This document shows, piece after piece, positions 36,951-45,722 of a stretch of DNA of 64,000 nt. Below the pieces are notes generated by a model. The model was not told the origin of the DNA. It saw only the letters and a list, made by a program, of their open reading frames with translations, and did no database searches. The position numbers and the translations under genes are program-made. Location of the stretch: NCBI RefSeq assembly GCF_040907265.1, contig NZ_JBFOHP010000002.1, positions 6,200,001 to 6,264,000 of the forward strand. The letters run 5' to 3'. The DNA is from Streptomyces sclerotialus. GTDB lineage: Bacteria; Actinomycetota; Actinomycetes; Streptomycetales; Streptomycetaceae. Each line of letters starts with the position of its first letter. The first letter of the stretch is position 1.

Positions 36951-38552
36951 CTAGAGGGACGCGCGGAGCCGGAAGCGCTGGAGTTTGCCGGTCGGGGTGC
37001 GGGGGAGCGCGTCGTGGAAGACGATCTCGCGCGGGCACTTGTACGGGGCGATCTCGGCCTTGGTGAACTCCCGCAGGGCCAGGACGGTTTCGTCCGTACG
37101 GGGGAGGCCGGCGGCGAGCACCACGTGGGCGACGACGACCTGGCCGCGCTCCGTGTCGGGACGGCCCACCACGGCGGCCTCGGCCACCGCCGGATGCCGC
37201 AGCAGCGCCTCCTCCACCTCGGGTCCCGCGATGTTGTACCCGGCCGAGATGATCATGTCGTCGGCGCGGGCGACATAGCGGTAGTAGCCGTCCGGTTCGC
37301 GCACGTAGGTGTCGCCGGTGACGTTCCAGCCGTGCCGTACGTACTCCAGCTGGCGCGGGTCGGCGAGGTAGCGGCAGCCGGTCGGGCCGCGCACGGCCAG
37401 CAGCCCCGGTTCGCCGTCCGGTACGGGAGCGCCCGCCGCGTCCACCACCCGCGCCTCGTACCCCGGCACCGGCACCCCGGTCGTCCCCGGACGGGCCTCC
37501 TCGTCGGCGGCCGAGAGGAAGATGTGCAGCAGCTCCGTCGCGCCGATGCCGTTGATGAGCCGCAGTCCGGTCGCGGCGTGCCAGGCGTGCCAGGTCGCGG
37601 CGGGCAGGTTCTCGCCGGCGGAGACGCAGCGGCGCAGCGAGGTGACGTCGTGTCCGGCCAGGTCGGACAGCATCGCGCGGTAGGCGGTGGGCGCGGTGAA
37701 CAGGACGGAGACGCGGTGCGCCGCGATGTGCTGCAGGAGTCCGCGGGGGCCGCCCGCCTCGGTGAGCAGCGTGCAGGCTCCGGCCCGCAGCGGGAAGACC
37801 ACCAGCCCGCCGAGGCCGAAGGTGAAGCCCAGCGGCGGGGTGCCGGCGAAGACGTCGTCGGGCTCGGGGCGCAGGACGTGTGCCGAGAAGGTGTCGGCGA
37901 TGGCGAGCACGTCCCGGTGGAAGTGCATACAGCCCTTGGGGCGCCCCGTGGTGCCGGAGGTGAAGGCGATCAGCGCGACGTCGTCGGCCGCGGTGTCCAC
38001 CGCGGGGTAGTCGGCGGGCTTGCCGGCGGCCCGGCGCAGCAGGTCCTCGGGCGCCTCGCCGCCGTACGCGGTGACCGTGAGGCCGGGCACCTCCGCCTTG
38101 GTGAGGTCGTCCACCGACCGGACGTCGCACACCGCGTGGCGTATCCGTGCCAGGTCGCAGATGACGGCCAGTTCGTGGGCGCGCTGCGCGGCCGGCACGG
38201 TCACGGCGATCGCGCCCGCCTTCATGACCGCCAGCCAGCAGGCGGCCAGCTCCGGTGAGGTGGGGCCGCGCAGCAGGACCCGTTCACCGGGCCGTACCCC
38301 GAGGTCGTCGCTGAGGACGTGGGCGAGGCGGTTGACGCGTACGCGCAGTTCTCCGTACGTCCAGACCGTGCCGTCGCCGTGGCGTACGGCGGGCCGTCCG
38401 GCGCCGAACCGGTGCAGTGAGCCGTCCAGCAGCTCGGTGCCGCAGTTGAGCCGGGGCGGGTAGCCCGCATCGGTCAGCACGGGCCACTGACCGGGTGGCG
38501 GGAGGTGGTCGCGGGCGAAGGTGTCGGCGTGGGCCGATGGCTGGAGATCCAT
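36951..38552 (-). CDS. Benzoate/2-aminobenzoate-CoA ligase family protein
   Basis: 533 residues, acyl-adenylate-forming superfamily. The phosphate-binding loop IAFTSGTTGRPKGCMHFHRD (about residues 185-204), INGIGATELLHIF, the hinge region ITSAGYN-like IISAGYNIAGPEVEEAL near residue 445, and the late lysine in RTPTGKLQRFRL are present. The arrangement resembles benzoate- and anthranilate-CoA ligases rather than long-chain fatty acyl-CoA synthetases. It should activate the aromatic acid used by the 27023-29326 enzyme. It is divergent from the acyl-CoA dehydrogenase gene and shares its regulatory region. Confidence 0.87.
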   Translation of the reverse strand: MDLQPSAHADTFARDHLPPPGQWPVLTDAGYPPRLNCGTELLDGSLHRFGAGRPAVRHGDGTVWTYGELRVRVNRLAHVLSDDLGVRPGERVLLRGPTSPELAACWLAVMKAGAIAVTVPAAQRAHELAVICDLARIRHAVCDVRSVDDLTKAEVPGLTVTAYGGEAPEDLLRRAAGKPADYPAVDTAADDVALIAFTSGTTGRPKGCMHFHRDVLAIADTFSAHVLRPEPDDVFAGTPPLGFTFGLGGLVVFPLRAGACTLLTEAGGPRGLLQHIAAHRVSVLFTAPTAYRAMLSDLAGHDVTSLRRCVSAGENLPAATWHAWHAATGLRLINGIGATELLHIFLSAADEEARPGTTGVPVPGYEARVVDAAGAPVPDGEPGLLAVRGPTGCRYLADPRQLEYVRHGWNVTGDTYVREPDGYYRYVARADDMIISAGYNIAGPEVEEALLRHPAVAEAAVVGRPDTERGQVVVAHVVLAAGLPRTDETVLALREFTKAEIAPYKCPREIVFHDALPRTPTGKLQRFRLRASL

Positions 38553-38639
38553 GACGCATGCGCCCCCTCGTGACGCTCGGCCGTGGTGTCCGGGGCCGCC
38601 GGGGGCTGCCGTACGGACGCCTCGTCAGCGTAACGTGTT

Positions 38640-38667
38640 CGTGACGGCAGTCAACAGACCGCGATAA
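38640..38667. promoter_or_regulatory. Operator/promoter motif shared with the 26123 site
   Basis: A TGAC-GGCA-GTCA inverted repeat followed by GCGATAA at the same spacing as at 26123-26150; about 20 of 28 positions match, with the first nine identical. It lies between the divergent CoA ligase and acyl-CoA dehydrogenase genes. Candidate PaaX operator. Confidence 0.6.
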
Positions 38668-38694
38668 AGCAGACCGTGTTGAGGGAGTCGCCCC

Positions 38695-39828
38695 GTGACC
38701 GCATTCGCGCTCGACCCCGAGGACGTGGCCTGGTGCGCCGAACTCCGGGCCCTGACCGCCGCGCATCTGCGCCCGCTCGCCGAGAAGGGCGAGCCGGGCA
38801 GGGTCAACCGCCCCCTCGTGGCCGCGCTCGGCGAGCTGGGCCTGCTGCGCCGCCTCTTCCCCGCCGGCGGCACCGTCCGCGCCCTGGACCTCTGCCTGCT
38901 GCGGGAGTCGCTGGCACAGGAGTGCACGGAGGCGGAGACCGCGCTGGCCCTCCAGGGGCTGGGCGCGTACCCGGTACTCCAGTCCGGCACCGGGGAGCAG
39001 CGGGCGCGCTGGCTGCCGGAGGTCACCGCCGGGCGCGCCGTCGCGGCCTTCGCGCTGAGCGAGCCCGGCGCGGGCTCCGACGCGGCGGCGCTCACCCTGG
39101 CCGCCGAGCCGGACCGCACCAGCGGGCGCGACGGCTGGCGGCTCACCGGCGAGAAGTGCTGGATCTCCAACGCGCCCGAGGCGGACTTCGCCACCGTGTT
39201 CGCGCGCACCGGCGAGGTGCCGGGAGCCCGCGGCGTCACCGCCTTCCTCGTCCCCGCCGACCGGCCCGGACTGAGCGGTGAGCACCTGGAGATGCTCAGC
39301 CCGCACCCCATCGGCACCCTGGTCTTCGACGGCGTGCCCGTGACCCGCGCCGACGTCCTGGGCGAGCCGGGCCGCGGCTTCGGTGTCGCGATGCGCACCC
39401 TGAACCTCTTCCGGCCCAGCGTCGGCGCCTTCGCCGTCGGCATGGCCCAGGCGGCGCTGGACGCCGCACTCGAACACGCCGCCACCCGCACCGCGTTCGG
39501 CGGACCGCTGAAGGACCTGCAGTCCGTCTCGCACCGCCTCGCCGACCTCGCGACCCGCGTCGAGGCGGCCCGGCTGCTGGTGTACGCGGCGGCCGCGGCC
39601 TACGACGCGGACGCGCCCGGCATCGCCAAGCGCGCCGCCATGGCCAAGCTGCTCGCCACCGAGACCGCCCAGGAGGCCGTCGACGCCGCCGTACAGGTCC
39701 ACGGTGCCCGCGCGCTGCGCCGCGGCCACCTTCTCGAACACCTCTACCGGGAGGTGCGCGCGCCGCGCATCTACGAGGGCGCCACGGAGGTGCAGCGGAC
39801 GATCATCGCGCGGGAGCTGTACCGCTGA
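38695..39828 (+). CDS. Acyl-CoA dehydrogenase family protein
   Basis: 377 residues from a GTG. FAD and substrate motifs: AAFALSEPGAGSDAAALTLA (about residues 117-136), the GEKCWISNAPEADF segment, GRGFGVAMRTLNLFRPSVGA, and the C-terminal HGARALRRGHLLEHLYREVRAPRIYEG-type tail (core YREVRAPRIYEGATEV). This group oxidises acyl-CoAs, here probably an alicyclic or ring-cleaved product of the aryl-CoA pathway. It is divergent from the ligase gene and carries the shared operator in its promoter. Confidence 0.88.
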   Translation: MTAFALDPEDVAWCAELRALTAAHLRPLAEKGEPGRVNRPLVAALGELGLLRRLFPAGGTVRALDLCLLRESLAQECTEAETALALQGLGAYPVLQSGTGEQRARWLPEVTAGRAVAAFALSEPGAGSDAAALTLAAEPDRTSGRDGWRLTGEKCWISNAPEADFATVFARTGEVPGARGVTAFLVPADRPGLSGEHLEMLSPHPIGTLVFDGVPVTRADVLGEPGRGFGVAMRTLNLFRPSVGAFAVGMAQAALDAALEHAATRTAFGGPLKDLQSVSHRLADLATRVEAARLLVYAAAAAYDADAPGIAKRAAMAKLLATETAQEAVDAAVQVHGARALRRGHLLEHLYREVRAPRIYEGATEVQRTIIARELYR

Positions 39829-39982
39829 CCGGTACCCCGCCCGCGGCGGCCGCCCCGCCGTCCTTCCGCCCCGCGTCCGCCGCGGCCACCGCCGCGCGCT
39901 CCGCCGTCAGGCCCAGCGACCGGCAGGCCGGCAGGTACACCGCGGCGGAGACCTGGACCGTCCGCGGCAGCCCCGGCTGCGG

Positions 39983-40303
39983 GCCCGGTACTGGGCCGAG
40001 GCGGTGGTGCGCCTGGAACTCCGCGCCGCGCACGAGGAGTTCTGCGCTCGCCGGCAGGACGCCGTGCTCCGCATCGTGCTGCGCGGCCGGCGGCAGGGCG
40101 TCTTCCGCTCCGACGTCGACCTGGAGGGCGTCGCGCTCCGGCTGACCGCCTTCACCGACGGCGTCGCGGTCCAGGTCCGCACCGGAGCGCCGCGGATGAC
40201 GGTCTCCGTGCTGCGGGAACTCCTGATCGACTTCGTCCGCCGGGCGCTGGTGGCACAGCCGGAGATGCGGAAGGCCGCCGCCGTGGGGTACAGTCGATCT
40301 TGA
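39983..40303 (+). pseudogene. Remnant of a TetR family regulator (ligand-domain half only)
   Basis: About 106 codons (RYWAEAVVRLELRAAH to the stop) read like the C-terminal domain of a BetI-type TetR protein: RRQGVFRSDVDLEGVALRLTAFTDGVAVQ is the usual RxGxFRxDxDxxxxA..L.A..DG pattern. No DNA-binding domain and no start are found upstream; the frame runs into unrelated sequence and the end of the acyl-CoA dehydrogenase gene. I read it as a 5'-deleted relic. It shares no coding sense with anything nearby. Confidence 0.6.
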
Positions 40304-40333
40304 GCTCGCCGCCGGAAACCCGGCGCACGGCCC

Positions 40334-40412
40334 GGCGTTGGTGGTCCAAGGAAAGACGCTCCGCTTCCTGCGGGGAAATGCAGGTGCAAGGCCTGCCCAG
40401 CGCTCGCGACGA
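40334..40412 (+). ncRNA. Structured RNA resembling part of a cobalamin riboswitch, no downstream gene
   Basis: The stretch GGGGAAATGCAGGTGCAAGG (40372-40391) followed by CCTGCCCAGCGCTCGCGACG (40392-40411) resembles the GGGAA-N-GGTGNAA-CC-CCGCNACG core of cobalamin riboswitches. A GGAAAG/CTTCC hairpin lies just before it. The 3' aptamer half (the usual GAAGACCTGCC) is not seen, so it may be truncated or a look-alike. It ends in a strong terminator, and the next gene lies on the opposite strand. Confidence 0.35.
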
Positions 40413-40443
40413 ACCCCGGTCTCCCCGCACGGAGACCGGGGTT
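40412..40443. terminator. Strong bidirectional terminator
   Basis: Perfect 13-bp arms AACCCCGGTCTCC (40412-40424) and GGAGACCGGGGTT (40431-40443) with a CCGCAC loop and TT tails on both strands. It can stop the riboswitch-like transcript from the left and the glycerate kinase mRNA from the right. Confidence 0.85.
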
Positions 40444-40484
40444 CTTGTCCTTCCGCGGAAACCGGTCCGGGGCTCCCGTACCGG

Positions 40485-41636
40485 TCACGCGGCCAGCCGG
40501 GCCCCGAGCAGCACCATCCGGAGGGCCCGCTCGGTCGCGTCCGTGAGGAACTCGGCGCCTCTGCCGAGCGCTTCGTGCAGCGACACGGGGGCCGGCAGGA
40601 TCGAGCTGTACGCGTCCACGCCCACGGCCTCGACCTGGTGCGCGCCCTCGCCGATGGTGCCCGCGAGCGCCAGGACCGGGCGTCCGAACCGCTTGGCGCG
40701 CCGGGCCACCTCGGCCGGCACCTTGCCGCGCGGCGTCTGGTGGTCGAGCGCGCCCTCGGCGGTGACCACCAGGTCGGCGCGGGCCAGCCGGGCGTCCAGG
40801 TCCAGGTGGTCGAGGAGGACGTCGAAGCGGGGGAGCAGCCGGGCGCCGAGGGCCGCGAGCCCCGCGCCCAGGCCGCCGGACGCGCCGGTCCCCGGGCCGA
40901 GCCGGAGGTCGGTGCCGCAGGACAGATCGCGCCCCAGGACGTACGCCCAGCGTTCCAGGGCGGCCGAGAGCTCCGCCACCTGCCGCGGCGTCGCGCCCTT
41001 CTGCGGGCCGAAGACGCGGGCGACACCGCGCTCGCCGCACAGGACGTTGAAGGGATTGCACGCGACGACCAGCTCGACGTCCTTGAGGCGGGCATCCAGG
41101 AGCGCCGGGTCGATCCGGTCGAGCCGGCCCAGTTCGCGCCCGCCGGGCGGCAGTTCGTACCCCTTCGCGGTGAGCAGCCGGGCGCCGAGGGCCTGGAGCG
41201 CGCCGGCGCCGCCGTCGGACGTGCCGGAGTCGCCGCAGCCGATGAGGATGCGGCGTACGCCCGTGTCGAGGGCGGCGCGGATCAGTTCGCCCACGCCGTA
41301 CGTGGTGGTGGCTCCCGGGTCGCGGCGCCCGTGCGGCACCAGGGAGAGCCCGGCGACGGCGGCCATCTCGACGACGGCCGTGCCGGAGTCCAGCAGCGCG
41401 AAGTGGGTGCCGACGGGCTCGCCGACCGGGCCGGTCGCGGGCCGGGACACCAGCCGCCCGCCGGTCGCGGCGGCCAGCGCGGCGGCCGTGCCCTCACCGC
41501 CGTCCACCAGCGGGATCAGGTCGACCTCGGCCCCGGGGACCACCCGGCGTACACCGGCGGCGATGGCCCTCGCCGCGTCCTGGGCGGAGAGCGACTCCTT
41601 GAAACCGCTGGGGGCGACGGCGAATCGGGTCAGCAT
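40485..41636 (-). CDS. glxK: Glycerate kinase
   Basis: 383 residues, the GarK/GlxK family. The N-terminus FAVAPSGFKESLSAQDAARAI, the VDGGEGTAAALAAATGG loop, GDSGTSDGGAGALQALGA and the C-terminal domain with CNPFNVLCGERGVARVFGPQKGAT fit the family throughout. It phosphorylates glycerate (product 2-phosphoglycerate in this family) from glyoxylate or sugar-acid breakdown. It lies 28 bp after an SLC13-type permease gene on the same strand, suggesting uptake and phosphorylation of glycerate or a related acid. Confidence 0.92.
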   Translation of the reverse strand: MLTRFAVAPSGFKESLSAQDAARAIAAGVRRVVPGAEVDLIPLVDGGEGTAAALAAATGGRLVSRPATGPVGEPVGTHFALLDSGTAVVEMAAVAGLSLVPHGRRDPGATTTYGVGELIRAALDTGVRRILIGCGDSGTSDGGAGALQALGARLLTAKGYELPPGGRELGRLDRIDPALLDARLKDVELVVACNPFNVLCGERGVARVFGPQKGATPRQVAELSAALERWAYVLGRDLSCGTDLRLGPGTGASGGLGAGLAALGARLLPRFDVLLDHLDLDARLARADLVVTAEGALDHQTPRGKVPAEVARRAKRFGRPVLALAGTIGEGAHQVEAVGVDAYSSILPAPVSLHEALGRGAEFLTDATERALRMVLLGARLAA

Positions 41637-41664
41637 GACGGTGTTCCTTCCGGAAGGGCCGGGC

Positions 41665-43101
41665 TCAGGGAGCGGCTGGGGAGTCGAGGAGCGGTACGCC
41701 GAGCAGTGGCCACACCGCGAGGGCGAACAGCAGGACCAGCGCTGCGGTCAGCGGGGCCAGTACGGCCGACAGCCGCAGCAGGTCACGCGGGGTGTAGGTG
41801 GGCGCCCCGGGAATCTCGGCGAACAGTGCGACCGGCTTCGCGGAGGCGGGCAGGGTGTGGCAGAACCCGGCCGCCGCGGTCGACGCGAGCGCCGCGGCCA
41901 CCGGATTGACCCCGGCACCCACGGCGGCGGCCACGACGAGCGGCACGAGGACCGAGGAGCGGGCCGAGCGGGACTGCAGGACCAGATGGGCGGCCGTACT
42001 GAGGACGACCACGGCGGCCAGGAAGAGGCCGGGCGGTACCGCGACGGGCAGGCCGGATACCAGCCACCGGGCGGCGCCGGAGTCGGCGAGCGCGACGCCC
42101 ATCGCCATCGTCGCGGCCATGAACAGCAGCAGCGACCAGGGCACGGACTTCAGCGCGTCCTTCAGGCGTACCGTGCCCAGGGCCGGGGAGGCCGCGACGA
42201 CCGCGCCGGTCAGGGCCACCACCGCGGGCGGCACCTGGTGCAGCGGCTCGCTGCACCACAGGGCGACCACCGTGCCGAGCAGCAGCGCGCAGCGGGTCTC
42301 GTCGGTGCTGAGCGGGCCGGTGACCGGCTTGTCGCTGTGCTCCTGGATCTGCTCGGCGGTGATCCGCACGGGGCCGCGGCGGTCGGCCCGCCGGGTCGTC
42401 GTCAGCAGCACGGCCTCCGCGGCCAGATGGGACGAGGCGACGGCGAGCGGCAGGCCGAGCAGCAGCCACCGGGTGAAGCCGATGCGCTCACCGGTCGCCT
42501 CCCACAGCACCGACACGGTGATCAGGTGCGCGCCGGCGCCGATCAGGGTCGCCACCGCGGAGAGCAGGATCACGGTGGGGAAGAGCAGCGCGAGCATGAC
42601 GACCAGGCGCCTGCGGCCGGCGAGCACCTTGGCGAGCGCCAGGAACACCGGCAGCGCGAGCGCGGCGCGGCCCGAGGTGGCCGGCACCGCGAAGGCCGTG
42701 ACCACCAGGGCCGCGGTCGTCAGATGGGTCAACTGGCGGACGCTGCGCGCCCCGCTGACCAGGAAGGCCGCGGCCCGCCCCGCGAGCCCGGTGCGCGTCA
42801 CGGCGGCGGCGAGCACGAAGGCGCAGATGAGCAGCCACACCGTGGCGTCGCCCAGGGTGCCGAACAGCGTCTCGCTGCTGATCACCCCGGTCGCCGTGAG
42901 CGCGAGACCGGCGCCGAGGGCGATGTACGTGTCGTCGATCGGCGTGCCGATCCAGGCGCAGGCCGCCAGCGCGAAGACGGCGAGGGTCAGGCGCGCGTCA
43001 CCGGTGAGCCCGGGGAAGTTCCCGGGCACGACGAGCAGGGCGCAGAGGCTGAGGGCCACGCACAGGGCCGCGGCGTGGCGGAGGTCGACTCTCACCCTCA
43101 C
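41665..43101 (-). CDS. SLC13/DASS family anion permease
   Basis: 478 residues with about twelve to thirteen hydrophobic segments from a GTG at 43101; GTG codons at 43095 and nearby are alternatives. Family features: LGDATVWLLICAFVLAAAV, VPATSGRAALALPVFLALAK, and late LVLQSRSARSSVLVPLVVAAA. SLC13 carriers move dicarboxylates, sulfate or related anions with sodium or protons. Paired with glycerate kinase and downstream of a two-component system, glycerate or C3/C4 acid uptake is a reasonable guess but is not shown by sequence. Confidence 0.82.
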   Translation of the reverse strand: MRVRVDLRHAAALCVALSLCALLVVPGNFPGLTGDARLTLAVFALAACAWIGTPIDDTYIALGAGLALTATGVISSETLFGTLGDATVWLLICAFVLAAAVTRTGLAGRAAAFLVSGARSVRQLTHLTTAALVVTAFAVPATSGRAALALPVFLALAKVLAGRRRLVVMLALLFPTVILLSAVATLIGAGAHLITVSVLWEATGERIGFTRWLLLGLPLAVASSHLAAEAVLLTTTRRADRRGPVRITAEQIQEHSDKPVTGPLSTDETRCALLLGTVVALWCSEPLHQVPPAVVALTGAVVAASPALGTVRLKDALKSVPWSLLLFMAATMAMGVALADSGAARWLVSGLPVAVPPGLFLAAVVVLSTAAHLVLQSRSARSSVLVPLVVAAAVGAGVNPVAAALASTAAAGFCHTLPASAKPVALFAEIPGAPTYTPRDLLRLSAVLAPLTAALVLLFALAVWPLLGVPLLDSPAAP

Positions 43102-43151
43102 AGCGTCGGGCGGTGCCGTGAGTCATCGATGAGCCGTACATGAAGGGAACT

Positions 43152-43814
43152 TCACGCGGGCAGCCGGTACCCCATCCCGCGTACCGTCTCCACCCGCTCG
43201 GCGCCCAGCTTCTTGCGCAGCGCCCGTACGTAGACGTCCACGATGTTGGAGCCGGGGTCGAAGTCGTAGCCCCAGACGTGGGAGAGGATCTGCTCGCGCG
43301 AGAGGACCTGCCCAGGGTGGCGCAGGAACAGTTCCAGCAGCACGAACTCCCGGGCGGTCAGGTCCACCAGCCGGTCGCCCGAACGCGCCCGCCGGGTCCG
43401 CAGGTCGAGCGTCAGTCCGCCGCTGCGCAGCACCGTCACCTCGGGCGCCCGCGCCGCCGTGCGCAGCCGCAGCCGCACCCGGGCGAGCAGTTCCTCGAAG
43501 CGGAACGGCTTGGTCATCCAGTCGTCGGCGCCGCCCTCCAGGCCCGCCACCGTGTCCCGTACGGAGTCGCGTGCGGTGAGCACGATGACCGGCACGGTGA
43601 CCCGGTCCTCGCGCAGCTGCCGCAGTACGGTGAAGCCGTCCCGGCCCGGCAGCCCGATGTCGAGCACCATCAGGTCGAAGCCGCCGGTGAGCGCGTACTC
43701 GTAGGCCTCGTCGCCGTCGCCGACGACCGTCGTGGTGAAGCCGTTGGCGCGCAGGCCCTTCTCGACGAACGAGGCGATCCGCTCCTCGTCCTCGACGATG
43801 AGTATCCGCTTCAA
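43152..43814 (-). CDS. OmpR family response regulator
   Basis: 220 residues. Receiver domain: acidic pocket VEDEER near residue 8, phosphorylation site LMVLDIGLPGRDGF (Asp about 51), conserved Thr in VIVLTARD and Lys in WMTKPFRF. C-terminal winged helix: LTAREFVLLELFLRHPGQVLS and VDVYVRALRKKLG. Its ATG overlaps the sensor kinase stop by 4 bp, so the two are made together. The next genes on this strand (SLC13 permease, glycerate kinase) start 50 bp after it and may be targets. Confidence 0.93.
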   Translation of the reverse strand: MKRILIVEDEERIASFVEKGLRANGFTTTVVGDGDEAYEYALTGGFDLMVLDIGLPGRDGFTVLRQLREDRVTVPVIVLTARDSVRDTVAGLEGGADDWMTKPFRFEELLARVRLRLRTAARAPEVTVLRSGGLTLDLRTRRARSGDRLVDLTAREFVLLELFLRHPGQVLSREQILSHVWGYDFDPGSNIVDVYVRALRKKLGAERVETVRGMGYRLPA

Positions 43815-45277
43815 CTGTCCGCCCCGTTCCTCTCCGTGTTCTTCTCGGCGTCCTCGATCTCCAGGACGAAGGTGGCCCCGCCGCCCTCGGTGCCGTGCAG
43901 CCGGACCCGGCCCCGGTGGCCCTCGGCGATCGCGCGGACGATGGCCAGGCCGAGCCCGGCCCCGCTGGTACGTGCCCCGCGGCGGGCCGTACCGCGCCGG
44001 AACCGCTCGAAGATCACCGCGGCGTCCTGCGGCTGCACGCCGGGGCCCGAGTCGGCGACGTACAGTTCGACGCGGCGGCCCACGGCGCGCGAGCCGATCC
44101 GGATCGTCTGCCCCTGCGTGGTGTGCTGCACGGCGTTCTGCGCGAGCTGCACCATCGCCTGGGTGATGCGCTGCGGATCCAGCCGGGCCGCGCGGTCGGC
44201 GACCCCGTCCAGCACCCAGCGGCGCTCGCCCAGCGTACGGGCCTTGACGAAGACGTCGGCGGTGAGCTCGGCGAGCTGCACCGGCTCCGGGCTCACGAAG
44301 TCCGGCCGCTCGGCCTTGGCGAGGAGCAGCAGGTCCTCGACGATCCGGCTCATCCGGTCCAGCTCGTCGGTGACCAGGCGTACGGTCTCCTCGCGCTCGG
44401 CCGGATCGTCCCCCATCAGCTCCAGGTGGCCGCGCACGATCGTGATGGGGGTGCGCAGTTCGTGCCCCGCGTCGTCGACGAACTCGCGCTGCGCGGCGAA
44501 GGCGCGCTCCAGGCGGTCCAGCATCCCGTTGAACGTGTCGGCCAGCGCGGCGATGTCGTCCCGTCCCTGCACGGGGATCCGCCGGGTCAGATCCTGCTCG
44601 GTGAGCTGCGCTGCGGCGGTGCGCACCACCCGTACGGGCTTGAGTATGCGGCCGGCGACGGCCCAGCCGATGCCGGTCGTCATCAGCAGGGCGACTCCCG
44701 AGATGGCGAGCAGGATCCGGAACACCTCGTCGGCCTTGGCGCGTTCGCGTTCCGGGTGGAAGGCGACGACGAAGGCGGCCTCGGGGCTGTCACCGTGCCG
44801 GGCGACGTCGACCTTGGCCCAGCGGATCTCACCGCCGGCGCGGTGCAGGGTGCCGGTCGGCCCCTCGGCGGCGAAGATGGCCCGGCGGGCCGCGGCGTCG
44901 TCGCGCAGCGGCCGCCCGGTGGGGATCTCGCGCGGCTGGACCAGCTTCGCGGGGTCGCGGCCCGCCCGCCGTACCAGGCCGATCAGTTCCTCGTCGGCGT
45001 CGGCGTACTGCCGTGCCAGGAAGACCCGGAGCAGCCGGTCGGGTTCGGTGAACCTGCGGCCGGTCTCCGGGTCGAAGCCCTGTTCCTCGAAGTGCGCGAA
45101 CTCGCCCGTCTCCTGCGCGAGCAGCCGGGTGATCCGGTGCTCCACGTCGCGCAGCAGGATGGAACGGGTGGTGGCGGCCACGGCGGTGAGCGCGACGGCC
45201 ATCACCACCAGGAGCCAGAGCAGGATGCGGACGCGGGCGGATATGCGCCTGCGCGGTGCCGCGTCATCCGTCGTCAC
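43811..45277 (-). CDS. Sensor histidine kinase
   Basis: About 488 residues from the GTG at 45277; an ATG at 45340 would add a Thr/Pro-rich 21-residue stretch and overlap the upstream gene by 77 bp. Two membrane segments (ILLWLLVVMAVALTAVA near the start and LLAISGVALLMTTGIGWAVA about 180 residues later) enclose an extracellular sensor. A HAMP domain follows, then the phosphoacceptor in DDAGHELRTPITIVRGHLEL, the N-box NAVQHT, DSGPGV and GAGLGLAIVRAIAEGH. It is translationally coupled to its regulator. The signal is unknown; a small exported protein encoded immediately upstream may be an accessory. Confidence 0.9.
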   Translation of the reverse strand: MTTDDAAPRRRISARVRILLWLLVVMAVALTAVAATTRSILLRDVEHRITRLLAQETGEFAHFEEQGFDPETGRRFTEPDRLLRVFLARQYADADEELIGLVRRAGRDPAKLVQPREIPTGRPLRDDAAARRAIFAAEGPTGTLHRAGGEIRWAKVDVARHGDSPEAAFVVAFHPERERAKADEVFRILLAISGVALLMTTGIGWAVAGRILKPVRVVRTAAAQLTEQDLTRRIPVQGRDDIAALADTFNGMLDRLERAFAAQREFVDDAGHELRTPITIVRGHLELMGDDPAEREETVRLVTDELDRMSRIVEDLLLLAKAERPDFVSPEPVQLAELTADVFVKARTLGERRWVLDGVADRAARLDPQRITQAMVQLAQNAVQHTTQGQTIRIGSRAVGRRVELYVADSGPGVQPQDAAVIFERFRRGTARRGARTSGAGLGLAIVRAIAEGHRGRVRLHGTEGGGATFVLEIEDAEKNTERNGADS

Positions 45278-45587
45278 GGTCTCCGGCACCGCGGTCGTCA
45301 CCGTCGTCGGAGGAGTCGTCGGCGCCGTCATCGGAGGCATCGTCGGCCGGCTCGTGGGAGGTGTGCCCGGAGCTGTCGTCGCTCACCGGGGGCCGCGGGA
45401 CCACCTCGTCGCTGGGCGCCGGCTCCGGACGCGTCGGGCCGGCCGACGGGGAACCGCTGTCCAGCTCGACCTTCGGGGGAACCTTGGGGGATTCCGGGCT
45501 GTCGGTGAGGGCGTAGCTGGTCGCCGCGATACCGAGCGGTATCGCCACGACCGCGGCGAGCGCCGCCATGCGTTGCGAGAAGGCCAT
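45264..45587 (-). CDS. Small exported or membrane-anchored hydrophilic protein
   Basis: 107 residues. An N-terminal hydrophobic segment (MAALAAVVAIPLGIAATSYAL, core about residues 7-26) is followed by SPESPKVPPKVELDSGSPS and a very acidic Asp/Gly/Ser tail (DDASDDGADDSSDDGDD). Proteins of this plan, annotated as small hydrophilic proteins, recur beside sensor kinases in Streptomyces. The last codons overlap the kinase start, so the three genes form an operon. The acidic tail suggests divalent cation binding or kinase modulation outside the membrane; this is inference. Confidence 0.72.
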   Translation of the reverse strand: MAFSQRMAALAAVVAIPLGIAATSYALTDSPESPKVPPKVELDSGSPSAGPTRPEPAPSDEVVPRPPVSDDSSGHTSHEPADDASDDGADDSSDDGDDRGAGDRDDG

Positions 45588-45722
45588 GGCGACGAGCCTG
45601 CGGGACGTACCGCACCGTCACGATGAGCCGGAGATGAAGAAGTCCTCATCCCGCGAGCACCCGGGCGCGTGCGGGACGCGCCCGGGTGCCGCGGGCCGGG
45701 GCCCCTGGACCGCAGCCGCCAC

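Noticed and set aside
39836..39990. C-terminal fragment of a gene on the minus strand (Ala-rich tail)
   Set aside because: No start, no motif and it continues antisense into neighbouring sequence; not supportable as a gene.
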